DNA from: Phymatolithon calcareum
Lineage: Eukaryota > Rhodophyta > Florideophyceae > Hapalidiales
Direction of reading: 5' to 3'
Length of the DNA stretch: 64,000 nucleotides
NCBI GenBank assembly: GCA_977006965.1
Contig: OZ345376.1
Location: 1,612,001 to 1,676,000 of the forward strand
The translations under genes were made by a program, and so were the position numbers. The notes below the pieces were generated by a model. It saw nothing but the letters and a program-made list of their open reading frames with translations, was not told the DNA's origin and searched no databases. Shown piece after piece: positions 50,106-59,926 of this stretch (position 1 is the first letter of the stretch; the number at the start of each line of letters is the position of its first letter).

Positions 50106-51506
50106 GCAATAAAGAAAAAATACCGACCGGGCCACAAACCAAGAAGCCAAGAATTCGGGCGCGGGCGGTTCGCCCGCGCTGGCAGAAGCGCCCTCGCCTA
50201 TGAGGCTGGTAAATGCGCGCATTTTGGCGGTAGCTCCGCCGGAATTGAGCGTCGGGATCGGGAACGCGCCTACATTGTTGCGCCACAAAAGTATCCATTT
50301 TTCTCGGTGACTCCGATGCCAACGCATCGCCGCCGTAGGAAATTGACAAATTCCGCAAATTGAGGCGGCAAATGAAACAAGCAAGCTATCATAACCGGTC
50401 CAAGTTCGTTTTCCTCGAGCAATTGCTCCGCGCGAACCAAGCCAAGTGCCGCGCAAGGCCGATCCCCGCGAGGGGCTGCTGTAACCGGAGACAGCTAGGC
50501 GTCAACCAACCAATGTGTAAAAAAAGACTGCTTCAACAGGAAGCAGGCGCACTGGCAGGAGCAACGCAGACGCTTTCGTGACATCCATGCGAGGCTACGC
50601 GGCGCGGATCAAACAACCAAGAAACGAGCGCGGCACCGGGAATGGAGAAGACTTGCAACATCGAGGAAGAAGTCGGTCTCAAGAGAAGACCTGAAACACC
50701 GAGAAAGAATTCGGTTTCAAGATAAGCGGTATGCCGCTACCGCAAAATCATCTATCGTGATGAGGTCAACGCCCCTACCCGATAGGGACTTACGTAAGTA
50801 CCACGCCGCGTGCCATGCTCAGTTATTTCCTTTGTGCAATTGTTCCGAGCGCGAGCCAATTCAAGTGCCGCGTAAAGCCGATCCCCGCGAGGGGCTGCTG
50901 TAATCGGAGGCAGCTAGGCGTCAACCAATCAATGCGTGAAAAAAGACTGCTTTAACAGGAAGCAGGCGCACTAGCAGGAGCAACGCAGAAGCCTTCGTGA
51001 CACCTATGAGAGGATACGTTGCGCGGAGCAAACAGCCCAGGAGCGAGCACGGCGGCGGAAGTGGAGAAGACGTGCAACACCGAGCAAGAAGTCGGTTTCC
51101 AGAGAATACCTAAAATACCAGCGGTATGCCGCTGCCGGCAGAGCGTCTATAGAAACGATGTCAACGCCCTTAATCAATAGGGACCTACGCGAGTACCGCG
51201 CCACGTGCCAGGCGCGGTTACGACAGGCTATCGGATCAGCTGTCAAACGAGCTCGGTGCACTGATCTCCGAGCTGCAAAATGTGGCGCAATGAACACACA
51301 ATGACGCCTCGCTACCCTGGGTCGTCTACGGCGAACAATACAGGAGTTCTGCAATTTAGATGGGATATCTGATATCCTAAGTTTTTCCGCCCGCCCTTCT
51401 GGCGGTGCGTTTTCGTAAGCTACACAAAGGTAGATAGCAACTGAGGAAGCCTTGCCCATATCTTCGGAAGTCTGTGGGGCTTTTAAATAAACTTTGCTCA
51501 AAAAAA
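50106..51506 (+). mobile_element. Composite retroelement with LINE-E 3' end, 1.4 kb
   Basis: Flanked by the 14-bp repeat ATTGACAAGCTGCT at 50092-50105 and 51507-51520. The last ~150 bp (about 51355-51506) are LINE-E 3' UTR ending ..GGCTTTTAAATAAACTTTGC plus A's. The preceding 1.2 kb is unlike the LINE-E ORF. It is GC-rich, contains a tandem duplication of about 410 bp, and in broken frames reads as a very basic protein (..KKRARHREWRRLATSRKKSV..), perhaps an ORF1-type nucleic-acid-binding protein. Confidence 0.8.
50440..51215. repeat. Two tandem ~410-bp units
   Basis: Unit 1 starts near 50440 and unit 2 near 50852. Both contain GATCCCCGCGAGGGGCTGCT, AGCTAGGCGTCAACCAA, AACAGGAAGCAGGCGCACT and GCGGTATGCCGCT. 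They differ by scattered substitutions and small indels. Confidence 0.85.
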
Positions 51507-51520
51507 TTGACAAGCTGCTT

Positions 51521-52148
51521 CAGAACAGCTCTAGGTGCTCACCTTTCGTGTGATCGATCTTTCCACAATTAAGAAAGAAAGAAATGGTATAAGTGATGTA
51601 CTATGATCCATTGATGGAAAGGGGTGGATGTGCACAACTATGCGAGGGTGGTCTCTTGCTGGCGAGCACCGTGGTTGAGGGCTTCTAAGATAAAAACATA
51701 CTATTTACCCCTGTATTAAATGTAGCTCGTAGCCGCGACAGCGGACCGGGAATAGTGATGAAAATAGAATCCACAGGGCGTCGTTGGCTGGCAATGTCTT
51801 AGTCGCGCTTGCACAGCGCACAGTGCTAGTGATCCAGCGACGATGGTTGACTTTAATACCCTTTTCGAAGAACACCCTTTGTCGGCGCAACAACGCCAGA
51901 GACGGTACGGAGGTATGGCGATCTTATCAGATTTGTTCACCTCAATCCTGCCATCACCTACCTCTTGAGATCATACACTGCGTGCAGACCATCGATGATG
52001 GCATGCACGCCTCTGCAAGACAACTACTACCGGTGACCCGCATGGATCGAAAGCCTTTGTTATGTCTCGGCGCCACATCCGATGGCAGCCGGAAAGCGAC
52101 CACGCGCGATGACATTCGGGCGTTGATCGGCATCACCAAAGACAGTCT
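51521..52148. other. No gene seen
   Basis: Follows the composite element. Short open frames on both strands have no recognisable features. Confidence 0.3.
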
Positions 52149-52380
52149 TGGAGCCGCAACGAGTAGCAGTTGAAGAGCAGCGCCGCGCGAAGAATTCCCG
52201 CGCCGAGCCAAGTCGTTCGACACCGTCGCAAGCCGCAACCAGCGGCATTCGAGAAGCGACCACGCGCTAAGACGCTCCCGTGCCAACCTAAGTCGCCCGA
52301 CAGCGGCTGGGTACCACAACCGGTAGCCGCCTGGAAGAACCCTTAGGCGCGTGACGATCGGCCCAAGGACGTCTTCCGGA
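52149..52380. repeat. Imperfect ~75-80 bp tandem array
   Basis: Three diverged units share (A/G)CC(A/G)CAAC(G/C)(A/G)G(T/C)(A/G)GC at their start and CGACA(C/G)CG or a similar run later, for example GCCAAGTCGTTCGACACCGT and CCTAAGTCGCCCGACAGCGG. A GC-rich minisatellite. Confidence 0.45.
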
Positions 52381-52413
52381 CTCTTTCCATGAGAGCCTCT
52401 CATCGGGTTGCGC

Positions 52414-52746
52414 GATAAATGGCCTCGCAAAGGACAGACTCTCCAAAGAGGACAGCGCCTGGACTAAGCGAGCACTCGACGAGCTCCTAACCATGCTCCA
52501 GGCTGTGGACAAGTAAGGAATGCGCGCAACGTGTCACAGGACAGGGGAGTAATTTTCCCCCTCGAGGTCCCGAAGGAGACCAGAGGTGGGTTTTTGTAGT
52601 CCACTGAATCGTGTTACAGCAACAAGAAAAGAAAACTCTAGCATAGACAGAATCTAGCCAAAACCTCTTGGCACTAGGAAAGTTGCCCCAAGCGTCAGCA
52701 GATGCGTTGGTAACTTTAAATAAAAATGCACCTTTCTTCTTCTTCT
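52414..52746 (+). mobile_element. LINE-A 3' insertion with long (TTC)n tail
   Basis: Flanked by TCTCATCGGGTTGCGC at 52398-52413 and 52747-52762. It starts in the last LINE-A codons (..DSAWTKRALDELLTMLQAVDK) and ends ..TTTAAATAAAAATGCACC plus TTTCTTCTTCTTCT. Confidence 0.93.
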
Positions 52747-52762
52747 TCTCATCGGGTTGCGC

Positions 52763-53945
52763 CACGCGGCGCTAAGCTACGACAGGCCGAGACTCTGTGC
52801 GTCACATTCACAGGCGCGCACACCCGGCGGCGGTTGAAAACGCGGCGCCACGCAGCGCAAAGTCAAAAGCTTGCGCGGCAGTCTCACTGGAAGGCACAAT
52901 CGCCAGCAACTGCTTCAGAGTCCGAGCCTCGCCGGCCGAAGTCCCTATATCAAGCCGGACGCCGAAGAAACTTGGATCTCCGGCACACGAATCGCAAGCT
53001 TGCAGACGCGTTCACACGGAGGCGCGCACTTCGGAACGTGCCTGAACCGAGACGTGAACCGCGCGTAAGGCAGCGAACAGCGTAAGGATCTCTTTGGTAC
53101 ACCGGCTGTCCGTTTCTCACAATGACTCGTGCGACATCTGATTTCTCTGCGGAAGGTTGGCAAGAGAGCCTTTCGAGTTGGCAGCCCGCGTTTTTTAGTT
53201 GACCAGCCACTCACCCTTCATAGTCTTTTGTAGTAGTATTCAAGCTATCGCATGGCTACAACTACGGCAATCCGGTTCTCCGGCAAGCGGCGCTTGTCCA
53301 GGAGGAGGTTCCTAAGAGTTACAGGACGGTGTCCGGAAACTCTAGTAAGGAGAAGCGCGACACAGCTCGCCGTCTCTGGGGAGCTAGATCGTTGGACGCC
53401 GGTGAAAGCTATGTCGCCAAAATTTCGGTTTTATGTTTCCAATAAAACCGCAGATCCTTTTCAAGTCTGTCAAGGTAGGAAGTCACCAAGCCTACATCGC
53501 TATCACAGTGCTGTACTTGATAGAACGAAAGAATCGGTGTTGCAGCTCACGAAGGGACTGCAACGCCTCAACTCAGCCTTTTGCTTGGAAAGCTTCCGCA
53601 AGCGTATGCGGCAGCAACTGTCCATTCTTCTACTTTTCCGCGCGAGGGAAGGTTTTTGTCCTCAAGCTGGAAGCCAGAGGATTTGTTCCGTATGGCTCTG
53701 GAACGTGGCGGATTCCATAAAAACCGAGGTTTATCCTAAGGTCGTGTTGGGTTTAGGAGGCATTTTCAAAGCTGCGCAGAACGTCACCATGCTACAGTAC
53801 GTTTTAAAATTTGATATAGTATATATACCAGTAGTCATACTGTACGTTATCATTCCTCCGGGAGTTGCGGGAAATCCCGTTTTCTGGTCTTATCTGTAAA
53901 ATAGAAAAAATTGATCTTACTGTGCGAAGCACAGTTTTTGGGATA
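52763..53945 (+). other. Unassigned; possible ORF 53252-53899 (215 aa)
   Basis: The ORF begins MATTTAIRFSGKRRLSRRRF and has a hydrophobic end (DIVYIPVVILYVIIPPGVAG). I see no family resemblance and codon use looks mixed, so it may be fortuitous. The rest of the interval shows nothing. Confidence 0.3.
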
Positions 53946-55242
53946 CAATCAACCCTCGATAAATGGATCCTCTTGAAGCGTATAACCTCGGGTTTTTAGA
54001 ATATTGCGTGCGTCCACGAATACCGTTTAGCCCAAAATTTATTGAAATTTTAATATATTCAGAATACTCACGTAGTAGAATATCCTGACTGCCGATGCAC
54101 GGCGCATACCTTAAAAATGTATAAAATATTGAGTACATGCCACGGAGCATGTTCTGCACGTTACCACTTGGCCACAGAATGTAGTAAGGCACAGCCCTCC
54201 ATCTCCATGGCGGTCAGACCTCGGTAAGAGTGCTCTAGTGTACGCGCATCTTATTACCGATCACGTCTACGAGGACTGCTGACACTGCGCCAGCATTTAG
54301 CCCTCCATAGTGGTAGCAATCCCGATCCCGGCAATGCCGTCGAACCCGATTTTAGCTACCACATAATCTTCGAATGGGGATAAAGTCATCAGCGACCCAG
54401 CTCTTTAAAGATGCACTTGCGCTCCTGCAGCCCTCTGAAGTCATGGAAACCGCAATCTAGTTAGTGCCGCCCCATCCACAATTGCAAATGTGAGAATTTC
54501 TACAATTGCATCACCAACCTTTTCTTTGTAATCTGGGTTTTCAGCGTAAGCAAGTATGTCGGCAATTAGCATGCGAATACCAGTTATCCCCGCTATATCG
54601 GGCCTGCGCAAGCCCCTCTGTCTCTGCTATCCGCGGAGCCTCCATCTACTGTCGTGACTTTCCGGTCGGTCCGTCGCCATCTTCGAAAAGTGCTCCAGGC
54701 GTTTCTGGGCTTATTGTTGCATCATCCAGTGTGACTAGCTCCTCTACATCCTCTGCGTGAAGTCTGTCGCTGCCAATGGCGTCCATATTCCCAGCTCTGA
54801 CCGCGGTTCCAAAAGCGTGATACCACCTTACGGCTCGTCAGATTCTCCAACCTTACACACGCTTCAAGCACTTTATCTGCCACAGTTGGTTCATACTGTA
54901 CGCATGCGCAACAGTTACGCAGATATACACTAATACATCGGTGTCACCATGATCCTCCAGTGATGTTGCAGTTTCGGACCGGATAGTTCCCACGAGCCTA
55001 ATGCCGTCAACAATTGCAACTTTTTAAATTTATACTATCGCTTCTCTGCTCCCTGGATTCTCAGATTCGCGCAGTGTGTCGGTATCGATTGCCGAAACTA
55101 CACGTCGGCTGCCTCTGCCACATGGGCTGCTGAGCTACACGTGTAGTCTGTGCGATATGATATGAATTCACTCTTGGAATATCCTCGATATCTGGATTTC
55201 TGACTCCCCGACCGAAGCCATCTAGTTATCGAGGGTTGACTG
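53946..55242. mobile_element. pogo/Tigger-like DNA element, non-autonomous
   Basis: Terminal inverted repeats: left CAATCAACCCTCGATAAATG, right (opposite strand) CAGTCAACCCTCGATAACTA. Both are flanked by TA (53944-53945 and 55243-55244). CA-TCRA-CTCG-type ends with TA duplication are typical of pogo-group elements. The 1,297-bp body has no intact transposase frame. It may be an internally decayed or MITE-like copy. Confidence 0.75.
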
Positions 55243-55244
55243 TA

Positions 55245-56540
55245 TTTTACGTAGTGATACGTTACGTTATTAGGAGCACACAAAAAAGAGGGAAGACCTG
55301 GGCCACAGTCATGTTCCGTGTTCCACACCGTGGCAACGCACGGAGCTTCGGCACTTGGTGTCAATCAGAACTTGCACGAGACCCAAGCATCCATCACCCG
55401 TGCCGGTGTTGTCGTGCTTTCGGGCGTTGTTCTGATACACTCGCGTTGTTATCATATGCACCCCCAATTCGAAGATCATGAATAGCTGCGAAAACGCACG
55501 GCGATTCATGAAGAAGGTGCGTTGGTATACCAAATGTGCAAAACAGTATAACACGAGGTCGCCATTACACCCCTCGTAAAAAATTCTAATCCAAATTTCA
55601 TTTACATGGTTGCAATAACCTATCGGAAGACTTTTATGCTGTTTCTTTATCAAAAGAAAACAAAACTGTTGCAATACTTATACCACGCCTCAAAGGCAGC
55701 AGTATATCACTAAAAAACGCACTTTTGCTGATTTTCAACTGGCGGGATACGTGTCAGAATAGTTTTTAATTGGCCATATTATGCGGGATTCAGAAGTATA
55801 AAGTTGGGTTTGTTCGAGCTGTGAGGTCAAACTATTTTCCAAAAAAATTTTCATCCTTATACTGTTCCTCGAAGTTTCGGTATACCGTTTTTTTTAAAAC
55901 AGTATACCAAAACTAGACAGCGATAAACGGTATGTCGAAAGCGCGGTAAATGGGATGCAGGGAGTTTCTCAGACTTAGTCATACGATCAAATGCAAACAA
56001 ATTGAACCAATAAAGAGAGAACAAGCATGCAGTGTATGATACACGGATATTGCGCCGTCGTCATGATGTGTCTGACAAAGTCGTGTAAACCGTATGATAT
56101 ACGATATGGTACAGTACTTGATTCGGTGGGCTCGTTTCCCATTGCTGTCAAGGAGTTCTTTGAGAAAGTAACTGTTTACGTACTAGATGGACCGGAAGAC
56201 GTCACGGGGCACCAGTGCATACGTTAATTTTGCGAAAAGGCCCAAATCTATGATACTCCAAGATCATTGAAAACGCCATTTCCCGCAGCTCCCCGTGCGC
56301 TGGCACGCAGCAATAATTTCCCATCCTTTAGTAACGCGCAATGTCTTCAATTGACATATGCTGAGTCAACACTCCCCGTGCCAACGCACATGCTAATGCA
56401 CATCTGTTTCAGCTGCCGATTGGGCATCTCTTTTTTCCTCCCAGGGCAATCATATACAGAGTATCTAGGACAGGCACTAGATCATTTTTAGTTTTTGAAC
56501 CCAAGAAAGTATCGCGCTCAAGGAATGCCTCTCCACCAAC
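55245..56540. other. No gene seen; upstream region of F-box gene
   Basis: AT-rich. A perfect short palindrome-like run ACCGTTTTTTTTAAAACAGT near 55888 is noted. No TATA box I would rely on. Confidence 0.3.
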
Positions 56541-58124
56541 ATGAAAGTTACCGATCTTCCAGTTGAAATTCTCCTTCGGGTTCTTGTTTTCATTCTACCT
56601 ACTCGATTTCGACAAACTCCTCTATTGAAATCATCATCACCTTTGGAAATTGCCCGAAGACAAAAGTACCTAATCTTCCTCACTTACGAATATTATCGTT
56701 CCGATTCCAGAAGCCTTTTCGATACGCTGTCTACATTCGCTCGAACGCACATGCAGTTTTATCGAGCTGTGCGGATGTACCAAAGTGGTATGCATGTCGT
56801 TGCACAAGGAAAATTCTGGATTCCTGACATCTCGTACGGTTGTGACACCAAGTTGCAACGCTCACGTGTGGCCGAAAGACTTGGACTAGATCCTGTACAG
56901 TTTCCATGTCCATCCCCACTCTGCAATACTCGGGCTCCACTGCGCTCTGTCGATCTCTCTCTTCTGTCGAACTTTAATGTGCGTATCATGCGAGATTGTC
57001 TCCACAGGCTATCGCCGACACTCAATACACTTGCAGTCAAGGTTTCGAAGAATTTTAGACTCTCTCTGGACAAAATTCCTTTCGCTGCACTCCACACCGT
57101 ATCACTTCGGATGCAAAAGCCAGACGCGCTATCTCTCCGGATGATTCTGGGCACCCTGGCAGCACTCACTCCAACAGAGAAGACATCATCTGTACGGATT
57201 CTAAACTTTAAGTTCAATCGCCTTCCAAAAAAATGGGAAGGAAGTTTCGATGGGTCAAGCTTCAGAAGGCTTGATGCTGGCCTGCGCGAACTCACAACCG
57301 AGATTTGCTTCAGGCAACTCTCGAAGCACGATTTTGGTAGAGACGGTTCTATGATTCATGATCTTCGAGACGCGACTCTGATTCAATGGAAAAGTGATGG
57401 AGGGCCGATCCGGGTAGCGAATGAGATGGAAAAACAAATTGCGAGATGGAAGAGCTGGAAACAAGTGCAGTGTAAGGAAAAAGTCATGGAATGTCTGAGT
57501 GCAAGAACGATGTCTGAACTCCAGTTCAGTCCAAAGAAGGTACTTTCAGAAGAGCTACTTCAGCAATTTATTTGGCTTCCGCGTCTTCGTCGTTTGACAT
57601 TGGGAATATCCGATCGAAATTTGAATCTGTTTCGGAGCTTATGCCGGGTGAACTCAAGCGTGTTGTCGGTACTTCGTTTGCAATATCATGCCACTTCATC
57701 AGACCTGCCAGCTTCTACGCAGGTCTTCTCAAGAATATTTTCGTGCCTCTTCGAGCTGGAGCAGCTTGAAGAACTGGAACTTGTTTCCGCTGTTTCGGAA
57801 GAAAACGATCTTGCATGGGATTTACATGATGCGGTTCTATGTATGGAAAGATTGTGGAAAAACAAGGGATCGACAATGATATCTTTCCGATTAAGGTTTC
57901 ATTATGCGCAAATTGGCTTTCATGTTGACACAGATCAACAAGTGAGCCTCCTAGAACGGCTTTATCTTATGGCCGGAAAACACTGCAGAAATTTGGAAGA
58001 ATTTGAGCTTAAGTTGTGGAACAGTAGTTATTGGGTCTGGAGAGAGCTATATCGAGATAGTTTTGCGATGAGCGCAGCGGGAAGGAAACTACAGGAAAGA
58101 ATCCCAGGTCTGTCTGTGCTCTGA
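56541..58124 (+). CDS. F-box-type protein with leucine-rich body, 527 aa
   Basis: The N-terminus VTDLPVEILLRVLVFILP is the classical first helix of an F-box, which binds SKP1 in SCF ubiquitin ligases. After an insertion the motif continues less clearly. The body has repeated leucine-patterned segments (SVDLSLLSNFNVRIMRDCLH, LPRLRRLTLGISDRNLNLFR, LEQLEELELVSAVSEENDLA, NLEEFELKLWNSSYWVW), as in F-box proteins with degenerate LRR-like substrate-binding regions. It is intact, single-exon, with no signal peptide or membrane segment. It is followed by AATAAA at 58383. The family is inferred mainly from the first 20 residues, so the substrate is unknown. Confidence 0.7.
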   Translation: MKVTDLPVEILLRVLVFILPTRFRQTPLLKSSSPLEIARRQKYLIFLTYEYYRSDSRSLFDTLSTFARTHMQFYRAVRMYQSGMHVVAQGKFWIPDISYGCDTKLQRSRVAERLGLDPVQFPCPSPLCNTRAPLRSVDLSLLSNFNVRIMRDCLHRLSPTLNTLAVKVSKNFRLSLDKIPFAALHTVSLRMQKPDALSLRMILGTLAALTPTEKTSSVRILNFKFNRLPKKWEGSFDGSSFRRLDAGLRELTTEICFRQLSKHDFGRDGSMIHDLRDATLIQWKSDGGPIRVANEMEKQIARWKSWKQVQCKEKVMECLSARTMSELQFSPKKVLSEELLQQFIWLPRLRRLTLGISDRNLNLFRSLCRVNSSVLSVLRLQYHATSSDLPASTQVFSRIFSCLFELEQLEELELVSAVSEENDLAWDLHDAVLCMERLWKNKGSTMISFRLRFHYAQIGFHVDTDQQVSLLERLYLMAGKHCRNLEEFELKLWNSSYWVWRELYRDSFAMSAAGRKLQERIPGLSVL

Positions 58125-58382
58125 GTAAATGAAATCGTCTCTTTCATCGAGCTGGTATGAGCTTTTACTCATAGAACTGCGCTTCGTACCATCGTAAAAG
58201 ACATCTCCTACTGTACACTTGGGGAACTGATACTTCCCAAACTTATCACACTGCAGCCCTCTAGGTGCTACTGCTTAGGACGGAAAACGAAGCTCGCGTC
58301 GAACCTCGCAACATTTGTGCAATTGCTTCTGTAGCTTTTTTCTACAGGACCTTGCCCTCCCCAAAAGGAATAACCGGAATTT

Positions 58383-58388
58383 AATAAA
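58383..58388 (+). terminator. Poly(A) signal of F-box gene
   Basis: AATAAA, 259 bp after the stop codon and followed by an AT-rich stretch. It lies between this gene and the convergent DOMON-b561 remnant. Confidence 0.45.
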
Positions 58389-58503
58389 ACAATATATTAT
58401 TATTCAAGTCGAAACAGAAAAAGAAAAGAAGAAAGAGGACGGGCGAAAAAAGTAGATAACTTGGCATCCATCCCGTAACCACCACTACGCACGTTTAACT
58501 CAC

Positions 58504-59380
58504 TCACATTGCTGCATCTGCTGCATCATTGCCGCCATTCTCGTGAGGCAGGAGCGGCCCTTGCTCGGTCACCGGTAACTTACCGGGGAATGCGCTCAGT
58601 GCCACAACTAATCCCAGAAGGACTCCCAAGACCACGCCAGTAATCACCCTCCAGAAGATCGGAAGAGGCGACTGCCCAAAGACCTTCCTGAACAAATCAA
58701 TCCCGAAGAAAACGTTGATTACGGCAAGCATGAGCGCAATCCGCCCCGAGTACGCATGCGCCAGGAACCACGGCTCGCGCGTTGGCGCTTCTTTGCGTGG
58801 TCGTAACGCCCCATTCACACCCTGCCACAGTGCCAGTAACGTGATAACCACGCCAAGCCCCAGATGCCTTGCGATCCTTGTGCGACGCCCATGATAAACG
58901 CGATAAGGACGACGATCACGCTAAGTCCGTTCAGTCCGCGATGCACTTGGAAGGTTGCCGGATTCATCATCTTGAAGAACCTTATTGCAATCACCGCCAA
59001 CGGTATAAGCACTATCCACGCAAGGCCCATCATAGCCCCATGTACCAAAAACAACGCTTTTCTGCTACCACCACTGTCCTTCCCCTTTTGTCCACCGGTG
59101 GCCGAGAGGTCAACGGTAGCACCGCCGCGCGAGCCGTGAATGCCCAATGACATTGCACTTGACGATTCGGGACCCATGGCCCAGATCAAGCTTGTCACGT
59201 TGTTAGCGACCGTCTTGATCCCCGGGCCAGAAAGCGGTCTCGTGAACCGCCCAGCGATAACTTCCCCATTGATCTCCACTTCCGGGTTGGTCAGATTTTG
59301 GTTTCCCGTCGGTTGCACTGCTGACGATAATCGATATTTCAAGAAATAGTCATCGATTCCAACAGTGCCGCTTGTATTTG
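58504..59380 (-). pseudogene. DOMON-cytochrome b561 gene, 5'-truncated and frameshifted
   Basis: The 59.38-59.1 kb part reads as the end of a DOMON domain (TNPEVEINGEVIAGRFTRPL .. SLIWAMGPESS .. SLGIHGSRGGATVDLS). A b561 core of five hydrophobic segments follows: LFLVHGAMMGLAWIVLIPLA with His, then FQVHRGLNGLSVIVVLIAFI, a third helix HLGLGVVITLLALWQ in another frame, then HAYSGRIALMLAVINVFFGI and ITGVVLGVLLGLVVALSAF. The heme-ligand histidines expected in these helices are present. The frame changes by one base near 58855 (GSQG then HLGLG), so the protein is broken unless this is a sequencing error. The 5' end coincides with the start of the segmental duplication at 59380, so the DOMON N-terminal part and signal peptide are lost. 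Confidence 0.8.
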
Positions 59381-59926
59381 CGCGGCAACGCAGAAGTCCG
59401 CACAGCTTACACGCGATGAGGTGGTACTCGGAGTACCGTCTTGAGAGGTGGATTCATGGCGAGAACCAATAAGACCTGAACATCCATGACGTGGTTAGCT
59501 CGAGAGACATAAATATGAGAAACAGAATTTTTTTTAAATTTTATGTTTCTCCTATGAGGATATTACGCAAGTAGAACTCAGATGATCTAATCAGTTTCAT
59601 GTTACTCTCATTGGCATGCTTGTTGACAATCTTTGAAACAGACCTTCACATGGTGTCAATCGCGCAGCGGCGACTTCTTTTGAACTTCATGTCGACGGAA
59701 TAAATGAACATGTCACAAATGGGCATGTCAAATGAAATCCCGACAAGCAGGAATATGTTTGAGCGTATCGTCAGATATGTGTCCACGACATGTCCTAAAC
59801 GTAATGATTCCTCTTGCTTTTTCGACTTCACCTCAAGACATGTTCTTATAGCCCCGTCCAACACGACTAGAGCGCAGCGTGCACAGAAAGTGATTCCCCT
59901 TACTTTCTTCAACCTCTACCATCCGG

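Noticed and set aside
50440-51215. A CRISPR-like or satellite array
   Set aside because: There are only two long units of about 410 bp without regular spacers. It is a simple tandem duplication in a retroelement.
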